From Klebsormidium nitens (taxonomy: Eukaryota; Streptophyta; Klebsormidiophyceae; Klebsormidiales; Klebsormidiaceae), in the NCBI GenBank assembly GCA_000708835.1, contig DF237064.1, positions 1-64,000 on the forward strand: 64,000 nt of DNA, written 5' to 3'. Each line of letters begins with the position of its first letter. Position 1 is the stretch's first letter. The notes under the pieces are model-generated. The model saw only the letters and a list, made by a program, of their open reading frames with translations. It searched no databases and was not told the origin of the DNA. Below are positions 12,712 through 23,403 of the stretch, one piece after another. Made by a program: the position numbers and the translations under genes.

Positions 12712-15700
12712 TCAGAACGACTTCAACTCATGCAACAAAAGAGGGTCGACTTCGACCTTTTGACTGTCTGTAATCTCGGCGGCGCTGAACGCCCCGGAAT
12801 GACCGCTCGGTAAGCGGCGGGCGCCAGAGCCGCTCGCGGCCGCGCCTCCGTCTGAGCCCGGCTGAGCGGGCGGGGAATCGTTCTGCTTCTTGTCCAGGAT
12901 GATCTGAAACGACAACTTGCCACGTCTAAGAAGTCGAAACGTAAATGAATTTAGCAATAAGACGAGACAACTAGCACGGGGACACGAGACACCGCATTCG
13001 AGCGGACTCCACCAAGTCGAGGACCTAGTACCGCTACGTCGCAAATGCATGCCACAGGAAGGACCTAAGATGTGGATAGGGGAACGACTGGCTCTATTGC
13101 ACACGAAACACCAAATATGACGGGGAGTGACGTGGGGAGGTAACAGCCTACGCCGATAGGAAGAAAAGGGTTGAAACTCGACGAACGAAGCAAAAAGTTG
13201 AGCAGATGTCCGAGGTCTAGGGTCCTGTTGTCCCGGATCAGGAAGCTGTCAGCAACCCACACCCGCCTTCCTTCGGCAATGCAAGTTGAGCAACGAAAAC
13301 CGCAGCGAAGTGTTCTGGGTCCATCAGCTGAACCTTAAGTGCTTGCCGAACAATGAAAGCCAAAGGCTAGGATTGCCCGCCTGATCCCGGGCCCCGCACT
13401 TAACATCAGTCCTTACTCAGACTCTAGGGCTAACGTCAGCAATCCAAAGGCAAACAGAAACGGAAAAGAAGCGAATGTTAAACCTAGTCGCTTTACTTCC
13501 GCTCACCAGGCGGCCGTCCCTGTCAGGTAGAACACGATGCAGTCCCCCGGGGCTAAGTCCAACGGCTGACGTCAGCGACAGAAGGTAGATCAATGCGCCG
13601 AAATCAGCAAATAGAGAGTGGAAAGAGAAACACCGAACCCCGGACGCCTTGCTGTCGCTCACCAGGCGTCCGTCGTTTACCCGATGGCGCCCCCCCGGGG
13701 CTGATTCAAAGTGCTGACGTCAGCAATACCAAAGCCAAAGTTCCGCGCTATAATAACGAAAATCAGCACTCGGAAAAGAAGAGCGGCGAGTCTCAGTGTC
13801 TACCAGGCGACCATTCTCTGCCCGGTAGATAGAGAATAAGTTACCGAGGGCTAAAGCAAAGCGCTGAGATCGGCGAAAGCAAATGCAGATTGGATTTCGA
13901 AAGCAATAAACTTCTCTCGCTTACCAGGCGGCGGTCGTCTGCCCGGTAGAAAGCGAGAAGATCCCCTGGCGCGAGCCCGCGCGATTGGAGGAAGTCGCCC
14001 GCGTGCTCCAGAACGTACATTCGGCTCCTGTTGTTGAGCCAGACGCTGCAAAGAGGATGGGCATTTATGGTCTTCATTCCCGATCGAAATGTATCCCTTT
14101 CGTGGCTGGAAAGAACGTTTCCCGCGTGCTCGAAGACGTACATCCGGCTCCTGTCAAGCCATACGCTGCAAAGAACGAAACGAGCGCTGATTATACTGTG
14201 CTCCAATCCAATGAATCCGTTTTGTGCTCCAATCCAATGACTCCGTTTTGTGTCGACAGCTGGACCCACTATCCGGCACCAAGTGGCTCTGTCGTCTTTC
14301 TCGGGTCGCTAGCTTTCGTGGGTGGACAGAAAGAAGCGATCTTCGCGAACCCCTCGAGCTATTTCAGTCTCCAAGAACCATCTGCTGCGGGAAAACGAGC
14401 AGTCGAGTGGGAATGGTCAAGCTGCAAAAGGAAGGGCCGGGGAAAAACGGTCGAACGCCAACTAACGTCCTGCCCGCATTCCCTTAGCTCGATCCCTGCA
14501 GCTGACAAAACTGATGGAAAAGCCGCTTCTTGGAAACGGCCTTCCTATGTACTGAGCCTCCCCGTGTTTTCATCAGAAGCAGAGCAGACAAACGCAACGG
14601 AAGTGCCGGTTTTGGCAACGGCCTTACCTGTAGCGGAGCTGCCACGTCTTCCCGTCAGCGTCCGTCACTGTCAGGGTGCAGCTCTCCTTGCCGGCCATCC
14701 GAGGCAGATGCCCCTCCGCTTGAACCTGCGGAGATGAAGCCGCTTCAGGGTTGAGAAACCGGTTGCTTGCCCCCTATAACTTCCAAAACTAAACTAGTGT
14801 GCAGGACTTCACAAATTTCCTGCACATATTGGTTCCTTTTTCCCCCGTCCATGAATGATAAGCACTCCCATGTAATTTCACCAGCGGGATGCACGAACCA
14901 TGACGCTGTAAACAGTCTCGTCAGAGGGGGCCAATCGCTTGCTCCTGCTTCCAAGACCGCAAGACCCCATTCCAAGACGGATGACAGTTTCGCAGTTGCT
15001 AAAACGGAAGGGCGACAAACAAGCTCGTTCAAAAACATAAAAGATCTTCTAGCATTTGCAAGACCGGAACAGAAATGAGCGCGACTTCAGACAGTCGCAT
15101 ATCCACACAACCAGAAAAGCGTCCCCTTGCGAAGAAAACAATCCGTTGAGCCGCTGTAACGGCCTTCGCGGCGGTAAGAAGATACGTGCAAGAATAAGGG
15201 CGTCCCACAAAAGGAAGATTGTTGACTGACCTTGGGCATGACGATCCTTCCCAACGGATTGGTGTCGCTTATCGTCAGCGCCTTCTCGAACAGGTACGTG
15301 CAGCCCGGGAGCTCCGCCGTGACCTTCCGCTCCTGCGATTCCGTCCGTTCCATCCGTCCGGCGGAATGCCGCCTCTCACCTCCAAAAGAAGGCCGGAAAT
15401 CGCCGGAAGCATTTCTGGACGGGTTAGGGAAGCTGTTGACAAGCTCTGGGATTGACTGGGGTGAATGGGCACCGACTTGGTGACTAGGGGTTTGACGTTC
15501 TTGACTACTCTGGTTAGCGAAACCCGCCATTGCTGAAGTCAGCTGCTGACTCTCACCCGCAGTTCCTGCGGGCTGGTCAGCGTTAACCGAGGTGATTCCG
15601 GCCTCGATCCCCCAGTGAGAAAGATCTATCGACGGAAAAGATGGGAGAGTGCTCAACGTTCGGCCTCCCGACCCGTCCCAAACCGCTTGGCTGGGAGCGC

Positions 15701-17762
15701 CATTTTCCAGGGGGGTCTGCTTTCCTTCACTGGGGTTCAGAATTTGGACGGGCTCGAGGATCAGCGGGTTGAAGTCAGTAAGCGGCTTTTCACACTCCGT
15801 CAACTCCGAATCGTCGCCGCTTTCGCTTGGAAAGGTCCGACGATTTGGGCTTAAAATGGGGGCGCTAGAAGGGGTGGGGGGGGCGAGGACCGGGGGGAGT
15901 GGGCTAGGCGCTTCTGTGCGCTGCCTCTTAGTGGGGGGGTCCAGGCCCTCTAACAAGGTGCCCCCCGCTTTGAGGAGCGAGCGCTTTTGACGGTACTCCA
16001 TGCAGAGGTCGAACAACTTCCGGACCTGAAGACAAAGCGGAGACACCGTCAGTGCTAGGTTACCCAAAGTAGAAACAAACCTTAGCGTTCGCCCCATCAA
16101 GAAAGGCAACACGCACAACTTGAGCTTTCACCAGTTTCTTTCTTCGAACCTGTCCTTACTCGACCTGTGCCACCGCTTCTAACGCCCACAAAGAGGGGTT
16201 GGCACAAGCTTTAATGCTTCCCCTGACCTCGAACTGTCAACTAGGAGCCTTCTTGTGACGCAAATACAGAGTGGTCTTGACGAATCAAGTCCCGGATCTC
16301 AGCAGAGAATGGACAAGAAAACAACTTTTTTGATTTTCAGCAACAATTCCAGGACGGATGCCTCAGAGCACCGCACCTTCTCCGGCTCGAAGTCCTTCAG
16401 CTTCCTGCGCAGCACTTTCTTCACGTTGTCCACGGCCAGCCCCGTGTCGCCTCGCATCGACGCCTCACTCGCCAGCCCCCCCTCGTTTTGCGACCCCTGG
16501 CTCCCTATGCTGCTCCCGCTACCCCCCCCGAAAGAGAGGGGCCCGTTTACCTGGTAGGGAACATCCACCACAGTCCCAATCACCCCTCCAAAAGGTAACT
16601 GCATTCCCGCCCCAAAGGGAGGCACGAATGCTGCAGGGGGGATCCCTTGAGGCCACTGGCCTGGGGCCGGGGGGTGGAACGGGCCCTGCACTGTTGGGGG
16701 GGGGACAAACGGACCGACAAACGGCTGCCCCATCACAGCCGCCTGCGCGGCAGCGAGGCTTGCGAGCGCCGCTCTACTGAGGGGGGGGTGCGAACCATCT
16801 GTGATCAGCCCCGCCGGTATGCTCCAGGGGGGGTGCGACACGGGGGGCTTGTGTTCCTTCGGCCGGTGGTTCGAGATCCACTTTTTGAGCTGGCGCATCC
16901 CCATGCCGATCAGTTCGCACATCTGCTGTGCCCGAGGATCGTTCTCTAGCCCGGGCGTTGCCCACTTTATGCTCTCCCCGAAGTCGTAGAGCGCTTTCTG
17001 TTGCTGGGGAGTGAAGCGCATACGGGGGCCCGCGAGGGGGTCCTGCATATCCAGGGGGGGCGGGGTCGAGGGCAGCATCGGGCGGCCGATCTTGCGGGAG
17101 CCGGAAGAGGCGGTTTGGCGGGTGCCGGAGGACCGCCGAGAGACGGCACTTTGGAAGGGCGGCCGGGCTGAGAGTGCATAATAGGCTGCATCGCTGCGCT
17201 TCCAAGCCTGCGCCTGTGAGCCAGCATTGGGCGCCTTTCCCATCTTTGCTTCCCATTGCAACTGCTGGTCAGCGCTTGGCGGAGCGAAGTCCGGGGAGCC
17301 ATCTTGCCCACCAATTTCAGAGGCCCACCCGCTCTCCAAACTTCTTTTGCCACCTTCCCCGCTACCCCCCGTACTCTCCCCCTCGATCACGTGAGCAGCC
17401 CCCTCTCCAGTATCCCCAAGAGCTGCGAGCAAGCCCTCATCCGTCCAGTCATTCGACACCCCCGATGCCCCTTCCAGTGGGGCCGCCTGCCCCTCCGCCA
17501 GCCCCCCATCCCAATCAAAGAGCTCTGTGAGTAACTCTAAGCTGGCAAGCCTGGTTAGCTTTCGCTCCTCATGCCCTGGGGGTTTGAAGTTCTCGAAACC
17601 CTCGGATGACAGGAGGTCTGACACGAAATCTAAACTGGCGAGACGATCCAACCCCTTGAACGCCTCCCCCTCCCCACCCCCCTCCAGTTCTGCCAGAACA
17701 TTCTCCCAAGGAATGTTGCTAGGGTTTGGTGCGGGGGCCTGGACGGTACCTTCTGAAGTCAT
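12712..17762 (-). CDS. Homeodomain-like plus ABI3/VP1-type B3 domain transcription factor, five exons
   Basis: Exons on the minus strand are 17762-16377, 16025-15231, 14725-14628, 14045-13925 and 12906-12712, in phase throughout, giving about 864 residues. Residues 1-100 are acidic. Residues ~248-303 form a homeodomain-like helix bundle: the start RFTPQQQKAL and recognition helix RQLKKWISNHRPK with Trp295, Asn298 and Arg300 resemble the ZF-HD class, but no zinc-finger half is present. A Pro/Gly-rich linker and a charged helix crossing the first intron follow. Residues ~703-806 form a B3 domain of the ABI3/VP1/VAL type, with NPLGRIVMPK, then HLPRM, NNRSRMYVLEHAGDF and GLAPGDLLAFYR split over four exons. 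A nuclear DNA-binding regulator is inferred. The start ATG at 17762 lies ten bases after a good acceptor (17773), so a 5' UTR intron is likely. A further exon between the last two cannot be excluded. Confidence 0.82.
13491..13882 (-). repeat. Three degraded copies of the donor edge of B3 exon 4
   Basis: Downstream of the genuine donor at 13924/13925, the segment coding for ...YRADDRRL with its donor recurs near 13491-13582, 13640-13730 and 13798-13880. Plus-strand hallmarks are caccaggcg or taccaggcg, then a cggtagaa or ccgatggc-like stretch, then ccccggggct. The first two copies also carry ctgacgtcag. All lie inside intron 4. Confidence 0.75.
14105..14182 (-). repeat. Degraded copy of the acceptor edge of B3 exon 4
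   Basis: The acceptor and exon start coding for WLNNRSRMYVLEHAG (14045 downward) is repeated upstream in intron 3. There the copy would code WLDRSRMYVFEHAG and is preceded by the same ctttgcag acceptor. It is close enough to be a usable alternative 3' splice site. Confidence 0.8.
14197..14248. repeat. 26-bp unit repeated twice in intron 3 of the B3 gene
   Basis: The unit beginning tgtgctccaatccaatga is present twice head to tail (14197 and 14223) with one mismatch in the core, followed by a partial third ttttgtg. Confidence 0.7.
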
Positions 17763-19390
17763 GCTTTCCAACCTGCGAAAGCAGAGAAGGTGAGCGTCAG
17801 GCTGGGTATGCATCGAAGATGCAATGGCAGGTATGGTGCATCATGAAACGTGATAACCTAAAAGACGCTTGATGCCAATCACAAAATGCTGGACAAGGGC
17901 TGATTAATGGCTACCCTATGTATCGCTGGACGCACTTGCAACAAGTGAAAGCTAGGCACGGCGTAACATGTAATACAAAATTGGACAAGACAGTGTGAGA
18001 AGAAGCATCCGCTTGATAGTGCAGAAGATGTTGCGGATTCAGTAAGTCAGAAGAATTAGCCACTGGCAAAGCAAGCACAGATTCTGTTCGATGATGCACT
18101 GCATAAAATATTTTCAGAATTGTTGAATGGGTGTATGTTTCTCAGTATCTGGTCTACATTCAGAATTCAGAATCGTTTCGGTTATGCAGTCTTACGATAC
18201 GCCGATTATTGTGCTCATCAAGCATGTTCCTTTTCATCATAGGTGGCCAACTTCATTCAAACACTCCACCTAGCAATGCATCAACAGCCTCTAAGAACCA
18301 TGAAACTGGCTCTCTGCAATTGGTGATCGACTTTGTGACAGATGGACCTGCAACCTTTCTTTCAGAACACAACAAGCAGTTCTCCCTTGTCTTTTTTGAA
18401 TGAGTAGGCCCAAATCTGTCAGCAATAGAGCATGTCATCAAAATGCCAGTCGCTACTATGGAAGTTAAGAACACACTCACTTGCAAGGGTCTCTCAACAC
18501 TCGCTGCACGTGGCAGGAACAGGATGTCTGTCAGGCCTCCGCTGAAATCGGTGTCTCCATGGGGTAAGGTTTCAACTTGCAACACCATGTGCTTGCCACC
18601 TTTGCATGTTCACCTCTTCTTTCAGGCAGTGCTCCAATCTACTTTTAATCCATCATGCTCTCACAGCCCTTCTGCAAAGACGTGACATACGCCCCCCTGT
18701 CTTGAGCGAAGCTGGTGAGGCTAAAATAACATGGGACTCCGAAGCGGCCGTCATGATCAGCTACAACAAAGTGCACGACGCCCTAGCTCCCTCCCATTCC
18801 GCTTGCCAACTTGTCCTTTCAACTTGTTCGCCGCCATGTTGCTGCCAAAGCGCCGGTGACGTGTCCATCCATTTGCAAGTGGTTACAATCGCTCATGATG
18901 AGCCTCGCCCGCGTCTCCTCAAGCGCCCCAAGTTCCGAACACATTTTCCACCATGGAAATTCATCGCCAATGACAACTTGCCAGCAAGAGAACAGAGCTC
19001 ATCCGAAAGCCCCAAAAAGAAGAGGCGGCCACTTTTGCAGAGGACAGCCTGCATGTGGTCCGTTTGCGGAGTGCAATTTGCGACGGTGCCTCGACGTGCG
19101 GGTCAGACTTGGCAGGCCGACATCGCGACGCTTGGCGTTTGTTGGGATGAGTCAAACTGTTCGGCCAATCAGAACTTGGCATAAGAATGCGCGATCAGAT
19201 TGCAACAACGACCAGATCTTTCGGGATTGGAGCCGCCTGACATTGCATATGATTGAAGTTTTGCAGCTCACCAAGTTGGAAGTTGCTTACATACTCAAGT
19301 TGCTTCAGGGAGCACGATTCTGCTGCATTCTGCTGCATGCAAATTGCAATGCCAATGGTTTCTTTCCCTTTGAACAATCGGTGCTGATTC
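17763..19390. other. 5' flank of the homeodomain-B3 gene up to the gap
   Basis: The first few hundred bases likely hold the promoter and a leader exon of the minus-strand gene. On the plus strand an open frame runs from 18811 into the gap at 19391 (about 190 residues before the N run). It is Cys/Arg/Pro-rich with no recognised domain, so I leave it uncalled. Confidence 0.4.
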
Positions 19391-19736
19391 NNNNNNNNNN
19401 NNNNNNNNNNNNNNNNNNNNNNNNNNNNNNNNNNNNNNNNNNNNNNNNNNNNNNNNNNNNNNNNNNNNNNNNNNNNNNNNNNNNNNNNNNNNNNNNNNNN
19501 NNNNNNNNNNNNNNNNNNNNNNNNNNNNNNNNNNNNNNNNNNNNNNNNNNNNNNNNNNNNNNNNNNNNNNNNNNNNNNNNNNNNNNNNNNNNNNNNNNNN
19601 NNNNNNNNNNNNNNNNNNNNNNNNNNNNNNNNNNNNNNNNNNNNNNNNNNNNNNNNNNNNNNNNNNNNNNNNNNNNNNNNNNNNNNNNNNNNNNNNNNNN
19701 NNNNNNNNNNNNNNNNNNNNNNNNNNNNNNNNNNNN
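19391..19736. other. Assembly gap (run of N)
   Basis: 346 unknown bases. Any open frame crossing it is meaningless. Confidence 1.
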
Positions 19737-19945
19737 CGGTACACGACACCGATTCCCCGACAGCCTTGCGACGGTGGGTTTCAGGATAATTTCATTTTCA
19801 TTTTTGCCAATAGTTTCAAGTTCTACCGAGGAGGGCTCGAAGTTGGAGAGTGGAGGCGCGCCGGCCAGAGGACTGGCGCCTTTTTCACACTATCATCCTG
19901 TTGGCTTTGCAAGAGACATTCCTAGTAGCATGGTAACATTCTAAG

Positions 19946-21229
19946 ATGGAGGGAAAGCGACTTCGCTGCGGAAAGGTCTGCGGTGCGCAGGTTGCTGTAA
20001 GCGAGTCGGCAGAACAGCCTGAGGCATCTGCATTTGCCACGTTCCTCCCGAGCTTTTGAGGCGCATTCTTGATCTCGTCTTGGAAGGCGATGCAACTTGT
20101 AGCAGGGCTTCGTGTAAGCTGGTGTGCAGGGAGTGGCGGGATCAATTACGAAGCGCTGCTACTAGGCTGGTAAGTGGAGGAGCTGGCAAGTACAGAGATT
20201 TAGAAATGGCGCTGCAAAACAATCTGCACATTGTGGACCTAGCAGTCCGGAATGGACATAAGGACCTAAAGGGCAGAGTTTCCGATCAGAAGTATGACGT
20301 GCTTTCCCGTAGAGCTTGGTCCATTGTGACTCTATGCCCAGACAAAGGATCCCAACGAGGCCCCAAATCCCTTCCCACATTCTTAGCAGCTTCGCATGAT
20401 AGCCTGACGAGCCTTACCCTTGGAGATATCTCCCTTGATGTGGCTGATTTTGCTCAGGCCTTGATGGGCTCAGCAAGTCTGCGGAAGCTCGTTCTACGAA
20501 GAGAGTGCCTCACGGCCCCTGGGATTACGGGACTGCTGAAGAGCTTGGATCCTTTGACAGGTCTGAAGGAACTTCATCTGGAAGCTCATTTCAGTAACAG
20601 TAGGGGGGGCTTGCTACACATGTTGACCGATCATACTCTTGCCGTGCTACCTTCCAAATTCCCAAACCTTAAGATCCTGTCTCTCCACGCGTGTCTCTTC
20701 AGCATACGTGAGCCTTTTGAAAGGCCTGTTCGGTTTGACAACGCTAAGGATGGAGTTTATGGAGGTCCACCGTTTGGACACTGTCCCCGCTATTGTGGCA
20801 CAACACTCTCCTCAACTAAGGGAATTGAGTTTAAGAGCCTGGGGGGAAAGCGGGAGCTCGCACGTCTTTGAGAGTGGGGTGATGGCTGCTCTGGAGCAAT
20901 GCTCCTCTCTCAGCACTCTGAGGTTGCCAAGAATGCCAATGACTCTTGAGAAAGGGCCGATGGTTCTAGGGAAGATGGGCAACATTGAGGCACTAGAGTG
21001 TTACTTGAGCGACTGTAGTCCCTCGTTGCTTGGGACCTTGGTGAAGTTGCGTCACTTGACATTGACGGATGTTTGCAACGATCTGGATTCGGTGGCAAGG
21101 GTCGTCAAGCACTTGCCCCACTTTTCCAAGCTCAGCATCTTGAATCAGACGCTTCAGCCGCAGCAGGCTCGCTCCTTGCAAGCCCTTTTGCCCGGTGTTA
21201 CCTTGGAATATGGAAGGCCCACATTTTAG
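19946..21229 (+). pseudogene. F-box / leucine-rich-repeat protein gene with two compensating frameshifts
   Basis: The family recruits substrates to SCF ubiquitin ligases. ATG 19946 opens a short N-terminus. Near 20040 the reading frame shifts, and an F-box (PPELLRRILDLVLEG, then KLVCREWRDQL) starts in the next frame. Leucine-rich repeats follow (LTSLTLGDISLD, LRKLVLRRECL, LKELHLEAHF, LKILSLHACL). Near 20707 the frame shifts back, and repeats continue (LTTLRMEFMEV, LRELSLRAWGE, LSTLRLPRMPM, LRHLTLTDVCN) to the stop at 21227-21229. Total coding potential is about 425 residues with no intron. The two shifts have opposite sense, so the ends are in the same frame. This could be a recently decayed gene or two sequencing indels close to the assembly gap. 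Confidence 0.7.
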
Positions 21230-23403
21230 GAAGATCTACTAAGTCATGGCTTTTGGTTGTCGATGGTCTAGAGCACTGGGAGTCGGTGGCGGCTGGATGG
21301 GACATAGCGTATCTGGCGGATTCGGTTGCAGTGCCAAAATCTGAAACGGCCACGCTACCGGAGCATTCGACAGGCTAGTTATTGAGCGGTTGAGTATTGT
21401 GTAGACCCGGGTCTCCACAATACTAGCTAGTGTATCAACAGACTGTAGGCCTGCATTTTGTAAACTTTTAATAGTTGGGCCACGTACCCGATCTGCGTCG
21501 ATGGTAGCTTAAACAACCAGCCGACAACGATCTACTGTCTGATCTACCATGTTAGCAGGCTCGTCAACCGCTTGTTCTTGTTTCCATGATTCGTTCAATG
21601 AATCTAGAAAAATTCAAGGCTGAAAAAGATTCTGTTCATGAGTCGGCGCATAAAACAGTGGTTGGCATTTAGCTCTTCAGTGTGATACAAGAATCATGAC
21701 CATGCACCGTGATAGTTCATGTTGCTGAGCAACATTCTATCTCTTTATTGTATTCACTTACTGCAGACTCGGTTAATTCTCGGTTGAGCACTACAGCTCA
21801 AGAATTAGCTCTGCCACATGCGCCGCGGCGCCATGGCATGCAGCTGAGCAAGCTAGCTAACATGTGATTCCATACACCCGGTATCAGTGGGCCCACAATG
21901 ATCTTGTGAATCAAGAATTAGTATGTACAAACATAAAATTACTCATATGTCTGTGCCGATGATACCGTCACATGCGTATAGTCCGATCGGGCAGCGCTGC
22001 AGCTGAGTCTAGCCTCGGTCACGTGCACATGTGTGCATGCATATAATGCGGCAATGATTTACAGCATGGCCTATAGCGGGCCTATTATACCCTGCCTGCA
22101 TGTGCCGCCTAAGTCATGCTTGCATATATGCATATGCGACTAGAAAACATTTAGTTGCGGCTCTGCCCGGCACTGGCATCTCAATTTGAACTAGATCAGT
22201 ATATGTTGGCCGCGCTGTGACGTACTTATAGCTCACCGGCCATATAATTCAATCGATGCACATGATATATGTTAATTTGATTACTCTATCTTCGCGGACG
22301 ATTAGTGACAACCGTCCGACTACTGATTATATGCAAATCGATCTGAGCGCAGATTTGAGTTTATTTGTATGCCATGGCCGTTGGATTACCGTATACCGGT
22401 ACTAAACACGGCAATCGGTCATGACACTGTGCCATATGTCTTCGACAATAATTTAGGCTTGCAGTGGATGCCAGTTCACATTAATCCGACAGTTACATAG
22501 ATGCGAATATAAGTGAAACCGAACTTATATATACAGCCCATGCAGCATTCGATGAGCTAAGTGCAATGTGATATTGCAATTGGCAGTGTGCAAGCGATCA
22601 ACTGAGTGCACAGTAGGTCGCGCTCAGTAACGTATATATGGTATATGGCATACCGAGCAAAGGTGTCTGCATGCAAACCGAAATGTCCAGCCTATACTGG
22701 TGGTGTGAACGTACTTGGGCGTTTGTTCCTGACAGATTGAAGAATCCTGAAGCAAGCCTGACGACAAGACCAAAATAGTGCAGGATGTCACTTACCGTAC
22801 TTGATATCAACACCCTATGCCACGTGGTACCATGAGCAACGCTCTTGTAAGATGGGGCGTACAATGAGCGCTGCTGACCACAGAGTTGACTGCTCATGCA
22901 CTAAGATGCTGCATATATGGCGGCACAGATTGCTTGAACGTGTGCTGGCAGGACCGGACCTAATATCTACATACGTTTTACACCTAATATTCTATGTTGG
23001 ATTTTAAGAATTGGACAATCCAAGATCACGACTTTGATGCATACCAGGATACTCCATTAAATGGAAGGTGTAAAAGACTTGCACAAATCACCAAGGTCCC
23101 GGCGCAAGGGTATGACGTCTCTAGAAGCACTGCAAACGACGGCGAACGTTAGAGACTGGGACATTTCGTCCATCAGACGAGACTAAGTACAAGCGCTATG
23201 AAGGAAGGTGCACCGCAGATTATTTTCCTCCTAGAGCGAAGACGGAGTTCACGCAGCTGGGGATGCCTGCAGAAAGTTCATCTCGAGGCAGCTTCTTGTC
23301 TTCTTCGTGTGGAAGATGACAATCCTTTTAAGCCCACGCTTCGTGTTGAGCAAGACAGTCTGTGCAGACATGTCCATGCGAAACGACTTTTTACTGTTCT
23401 TAT
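21230..23403. other. Intergenic, A/T-richer interval
   Basis: The stretch from about 21600 to 22700 has many tgcatgca/catatatg-like runs and lower G+C than the genes around it. No coding exon with paired splice sites was found. A long minus-strand frame at 23249-23488 may be the untranslated or final exon of the ARV1 gene. Confidence 0.4.

Noticed and set aside
13985-14737. 250-codon plus-strand open frame
   Set aside because: It runs antisense through two B3 exons and the echo-bearing intron. The minus-strand B3 reading is far better supported.
18811-19944. Long plus-strand frame crossing the N run
   Set aside because: One third is unknown bases. The part before the gap has no recognised domain or splice context.
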